Source: Brevinematales bacterium
GTDB taxonomy: Bacteria > Spirochaetota > Brevinematia > Brevinematales > Thermospiraceae
Length of the DNA stretch: 64,000 bases
Assembly (NCBI GenBank): GCA_013177995.1
Contig: JABLXN010000016.1
Span: 62,001 to 126,000, forward strand
Direction: 5' to 3'
In this document: positions 61,078-64,000 of the stretch, one piece after another
Layout of the letters: every line of letters begins with the position of its first letter
How positions within the stretch are numbered: position 1 is the stretch's first letter
Program-made: the position numbers and the translations under genes
The notes under the pieces: generated by a model
The model's database searches: none
Seen by the model: only the letters and a program-made list of their open reading frames with translations
Told to the model about the DNA's origin: nothing

Positions 61078-62879
61078 GTTATCAGCAGTTTATACGAAAT
61101 TTTTCTATCATCGCCCATATTGACCATGGAAAATCCACTCTTTCCGATAGACTTCTTGAAGCCATGGGGCTTCTCAAAGACAAAAGTAGCGAACAGGTCC
61201 TTGATTCGATGGAAGTAGAGAAGGAACATGGGATTACCGTCAAGGCTCATACGGTGACAGGTTTTTATCAGGCAGCTGATGGACAGACCTACCAGCTCAA
61301 TTTTATTGACACCCCCGGTCATGTGGACTTCAACTACGAGGTGTCCCGAAGCCTTCGGGCGTGCGAAGGGGTGCTTCTGGTAATTGATGCCACCCAGGGA
61401 ATCCAGGCACAAACTCTCTCAAACTTTTATCTTGCCCTTGAAGAGAACCTCACCATCATCCCCGTCATTAACAAGATAGATCTTCCCAGCGCCCATATTG
61501 ATATGGTCAAAGAACAGATTGAAAAGGACCTTGGACTTGATCCGGAAGAAGCCCTTCTCATCAGTGCCAAAACAGGGCTTGGTATAGACACTGTTCTTGA
61601 GGCTATTGTGAAGCGTATTCCCGCCCCCAAAGGGGACATTCACGCTCCTCTCAAGGCGCTGGTTTTTGATTCCTACTACGATAGTTATCTTGGGGTAGTC
61701 GCCAAAGTGCGCATTTTCGATGGAAGTATCAAAAAGGGTGATCCCATCACCTTTATGCTTTCTCAGAAAAACTATCAGGTGGAAGAGGTCGGCTATACCC
61801 AGATCAAGCTTGTCTCCACCTCTGAACTCCGGGCTGGTGAGGTGGGATATCTCACAGCCGCCATCAAATCCATATCCGACTTCGGTGTGGGAGACACCAT
61901 CACCCACACCGATCGCCCCTGCAATGAACCCCTCCCAGGATACAAAGAAGTAAAACCCTACGTCTTTGCGGGGCTCTTTCCCGCCGAAGGAGAGGACTTT
62001 GAAGATCTCCACGAAGCCCTTTTGAAACTCAAACTCAACGACGCCGCCCTTACCTTTGAAAAATGGAATTCCGCCGCTCTGGGCATGGGTTTCAAGTGTG
62101 GCTTTCTTGGACTTCTTCATCTCCAGATAGTCCAGGAAAGGCTTGACAAAGAGTTTGATCTTGCGATCATTACCACCATCCCCTCGGTGGAATACAGGAT
62201 TACCCTCTCTGATGGAACAGTGATGATGATAGAATCAGCCACCGAACTCCCTGAACAGAGCAAGATCCGTCAGATAGAAGAGCCCTTTGTTCTTTCTCAC
62301 ATCATTGTGCCCAATGAGTATTTGGGTGCCATTCTTCAGCTCATTCAGGATAGACGGGGCATCCAGCGGAATATGATCTATATTGATTCGGGTCGGGTTG
62401 AGATTATCGCCGAACTTCCCCTCGCTGAAATCATCTATGATTTCTATGACAAACTCAAGTCCTTCTCGCGTGGGTATGCTTCTTTTGACTACGAGTTTTT
62501 AGAATTCCGTCCAAGCGAGATTATCAAACTCGATATTTTGGTGAACGGCAAGGTGGTGGATGCCCTTGCCCAGATGGTGCACAAGGACAGTGCCTACGAA
62601 CGAGGTCGGTCCGTGGTCACCAGACTTCGGGATCTTATTCCCCAGCATCTCTTTGTTATCCCCATCCAGGCGGCCATAGGAAGCAAGATCATCGCCAGAG
62701 AAACCATCAAGGCCCTGCGTAAAGATGTGCTTGCCAAGTGTTATGGGGGGGATATTACCCGAAAACGAAAACTCCTCGAAAAACAAAAAGAGGGAAAAAA
62801 ACGCATGCGAACCATTGGGAACGTCGATATCCCCCAGGAAGCCTTCATCGAAGTCCTCAAGAGGGGAGACAATGAGTAA
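61074..62879 (+). CDS. lepA: Elongation factor 4 (LepA)
   Basis: LepA is a translational GTPase that acts on stalled or stressed ribosomes. I start at the ATG at 61074, which gives 601 residues, begins MSYQQFIRNFSIIAHIDHGKST and overlaps the rpe stop by ATGA. G motifs are AHIDHGKS, DTPGHVDF and NKIDLPSA. The C-terminal domain has the LepA-specific CYGGDITRKRKLLEKQKEGKKRM block. It overlaps maf by 8 nt. Confidence 0.97.
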   Translation: MSYQQFIRNFSIIAHIDHGKSTLSDRLLEAMGLLKDKSSEQVLDSMEVEKEHGITVKAHTVTGFYQAADGQTYQLNFIDTPGHVDFNYEVSRSLRACEGVLLVIDATQGIQAQTLSNFYLALEENLTIIPVINKIDLPSAHIDMVKEQIEKDLGLDPEEALLISAKTGLGIDTVLEAIVKRIPAPKGDIHAPLKALVFDSYYDSYLGVVAKVRIFDGSIKKGDPITFMLSQKNYQVEEVGYTQIKLVSTSELRAGEVGYLTAAIKSISDFGVGDTITHTDRPCNEPLPGYKEVKPYVFAGLFPAEGEDFEDLHEALLKLKLNDAALTFEKWNSAALGMGFKCGFLGLLHLQIVQERLDKEFDLAIITTIPSVEYRITLSDGTVMMIESATELPEQSKIRQIEEPFVLSHIIVPNEYLGAILQLIQDRRGIQRNMIYIDSGRVEIIAELPLAEIIYDFYDKLKSFSRGYASFDYEFLEFRPSEIIKLDILVNGKVVDALAQMVHKDSAYERGRSVVTRLRDLIPQHLFVIPIQAAIGSKIIARETIKALRKDVLAKCYGGDITRKRKLLEKQKEGKKRMRTIGNVDIPQEAFIEVLKRGDNE

Positions 62880-63477
62880 TCGTATCATCCTCGCCAGCGC
62901 CTCCATAGGGCGAAAGATGCTCTTTGAACAAACCGTGCGGGACTTTGTGATTGAGATCTCCGATGTGGACGAAGAGAGGTTCTCCCATGAGGACCCCCGA
63001 GAACTTCCCCGTATCCTTGCTGAAGCCAAAGGACAGGTCATCTCCCAGCGTTTTCCCGATGATTACGTCTTTGCCTTTGACACCATTGTCCTCTGTGAAG
63101 GAAAAATCATCGGAAAACCGAAAGACAAAGAAGAGGCAAAGGCTTTCCTGCGGTTTCTCTCAGGCAAACGCCAGTCGGTTATCTCCGGATACGCCTTTTT
63201 TCACCAGAACAAACACATTGCCGAAAGCGGTGCTGAAGAGACCATCCTCTCTTTTGCCCCCCTCTCTGAGGAGTTCATTGAAAACTATGTGAACTCGCAT
63301 CCCGTCACCCGCTTTGCCGGGGGATACGCCATCCAGAATGACGACCAGTTCATTCACATTGAGAAAGGGAGTTTTGACGTCATTGTAGGCGCCCCTATGG
63401 ACAGAGTGATCGCTTTTCTGAAAAAAGAAGGCCTTGAAAAGAGGCTTCTACGGATTCCCGAACACTACAGGGTATAA
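62872..63477 (+). CDS. maf: Maf-like nucleotide pyrophosphatase
   Basis: Maf proteins hydrolyse non-canonical and other nucleoside triphosphates to monophosphates. The 201-residue protein starts MSNRIILASASIGRKMLFEQ (the usual LASxSxRR is SIGRK here). It has AFDTIVLCEGKIIGKPKDKEEAKAFLRFLSGK with the catalytic Asp, and RFAGGYAIQN near the end. The N-terminal Arg-Arg site is changed to Gly-Arg. It is the last gene of the def operon. It should not be confused with the motility Maf type at 20.4 kb. Confidence 0.92.
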   Translation: MSNRIILASASIGRKMLFEQTVRDFVIEISDVDEERFSHEDPRELPRILAEAKGQVISQRFPDDYVFAFDTIVLCEGKIIGKPKDKEEAKAFLRFLSGKRQSVISGYAFFHQNKHIAESGAEETILSFAPLSEEFIENYVNSHPVTRFAGGYAIQNDDQFIHIEKGSFDVIVGAPMDRVIAFLKKEGLEKRLLRIPEHYRV

Positions 63478-63483
63478 CGTTCA

Positions 63484-63685
63484 GAGACCTTTGCACGAAT
63501 GTGCGAAGGTCTCAAAAAAGTAATAAAAAAATAAAAATAGTATAAAAATATTCCTTATCATAATAAATAATTCTACTTTTTTGAATAAAAAAAGACAAAT
63601 AGGCCCTTGTAAACAGAAAAAACGGGGTTTCAGGGGCGTAGCCCCTGACCCAAACAGGGGAAGAAAACACCCGTGCAAGGGTCTC
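63484..63685 (-). repeat. Dispersed hairpin-bounded intergenic repeat, copy C
   Basis: On the minus strand this unit starts with GAGACCCTTGCACGGGTG and carries TTTTCTTCCCC, TCAGGGGCTACGCCCCTGA, AACCCCGTTTTTTCTG and TTTACAAGGGCC. It closes with the hairpin at 63513-63484 (GAGACCTTCGCAC / GTGCAAAGGTCTC). It is the fullest copy in the window. Confidence 0.8.
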
Positions 63686-63803
63686 AATTATTCTACTTTT
63701 TTGAATAAAAAAGACAAATAAGCCCTTGTAAACAGAAAAATCGGGGGAGAGGGGCGTAGCCCCTGACCCAGACAGGCAAAGAAAACATCCGTGCAGGGGT
63801 CTC
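63673..63803 (-). repeat. Dispersed hairpin-bounded intergenic repeat, copy D (tandem with C)
   Basis: A second unit follows head to tail and shares the GAGACCCTTGCAC boundary with copy C. It starts GAGACCCCTGCACGGATG, contains the same palindrome and the TTTACAAGGGC block, and lacks its own closing hairpin. The pair fills nearly all of the 345-bp gap between maf and hisS, where I see no other gene. Confidence 0.75.
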
Positions 63804-63822
63804 ATTTAGGGCAGACTTTCAG

Positions 63823-64000
63823 TCAGCCTTTTCCTTCTTGGCTCGAAGAAAGGCCACAATTTCCGCTGGAGAATCCTGGATCTGTTCCCCCGTCTGGAGA
63901 TTGCGAAGGGTCCATATCCCTTTCTGGACCTCATCCTCTCCAAGAAGAACGGCATAAGAAGACCGCAACTTGTCCGCTGATTTGAGATGCTTTTTGAGCT
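63823..64000 (-). CDS. hisS: Histidyl-tRNA synthetase, C-terminal part (cut by window edge)
   Basis: The 59 visible residues end at a TGA (63825-63823). They read LKKHLKSADKLRSSYAVLLGEDEV, then KGIWTLRNLQTGEQ, and finish in a basic tail. This matches the anticodon-binding domain of HisS, where the ADK, GEDE and LRNLQTGEQ-like elements are characteristic. The other class II synthetases with this domain (Thr, Pro, Gly) fit less well. The catalytic part is outside the window. Confidence 0.8.

Noticed and set aside
63481-63805. Similar small open frames in the dispersed repeats (GSGATPL and GLFVFFI motifs) near 2.0, 41.5 and 63.5-63.8 kb
   Set aside because: The resemblance follows from the DNA repeat. 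The frames differ in length and ends between copies and lack starts with ribosome sites.
1-64000. Transposase, integrase or phage genes that might explain the giant gene as a mobile island
   Set aside because: None is recognisable in the window. Compositional oddity is the only hint of transfer.
1-64000. tRNA or rRNA genes at intergenic gaps
   Set aside because: No cloverleaf pattern with the conserved T-arm and acceptor stem was found by eye in any gap over 100 bp; a covariance-model search (tRNAscan-SE) would settle it.

Overview
The window looks like chromosome from a spirochaete. Reasons: a bacterial V-type ATPase operon in the spirochaete order (E, DUF2764, A, B, D, I, K); an rpsF-ssb-rpsR-rplI-dnaB cluster fused to an Mla lipid-transport operon; a DUF115/Maf-type protein; a PASTA protein beside fmt; many GTG starts; and a short RpoS-like sigma factor behind a sigma-54 promoter, as in Borrelia. 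Genus cannot be fixed from the sequence alone.

Layout. 1-2000 (minus): 5' end of plsY and an ABC-F ATPase. 2300-9760 (minus): V-ATPase operon with promoter and terminator; the K subunit keeps the residues that bind Na+ in Enterococcus NtpK. 9960-12440: a beta-barrel-like outer membrane protein and a divergent lipoprotein. 12418-19450 (minus): ten-gene operon rpsF, ssb, rpsR, membrane protein, rplI, dnaB, mlaE, mlaF, mlaD, rhomboid. 19450-26640 (minus): hybrid histidine kinase, HD-GYP protein, AmmeMemoRadiSam radical SAM enzyme, DUF115 protein and a lipoprotein. 26641-27172: gene-free, packed with inverted repeats. 27173-35821 (minus): one giant secreted protein of about 2880 residues with odd base composition, tandem consensus promoters and an attenuator-like leader. 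36281-37036: FN3-like exported protein. 37073-41413 (plus): dgt, a SpoIIE phosphatase, an unknown gene and a TtcA-like protein without its catalytic motif, all translationally coupled. 41848-42648: sigma-70 family factor with a consensus sigma-54 promoter and three upstream palindromes. 42818-46169 (plus): secreted alpha-amylase, antiporter, folK. 46129-52635 (minus): lysS, aconitase, guaA, patatin. 52920-57539 (plus): YfhO-like membrane protein and glycogen debranching enzyme. 57540-57897: regulatory region with a candidate small RNA. 57898-63477 (plus): def, fmt, PASTA protein, rpe, lepA, maf. 63823-64000: 3' end of hisS on the minus strand.

Two dispersed repeats tie regions together. One is a 130-200 bp intergenic element bounded by GAGACCTTTGCAC-type hairpins, with copies near 2.1, 41.5 and 63.5-63.8 kb and a hairpin-only copy at 52.7 kb. 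The other is a 41-bp element (36/41 identical) lying 34-36 bp upstream of the -35 boxes of both the hybrid kinase and the YfhO-like gene, which suggests a shared operator. The most noteworthy items are the sigma-54-to-sigma-factor regulatory region, the giant protein gene with its leader and dyad-rich end, and the 41-bp element. No tRNA, rRNA or CRISPR array was recognised.
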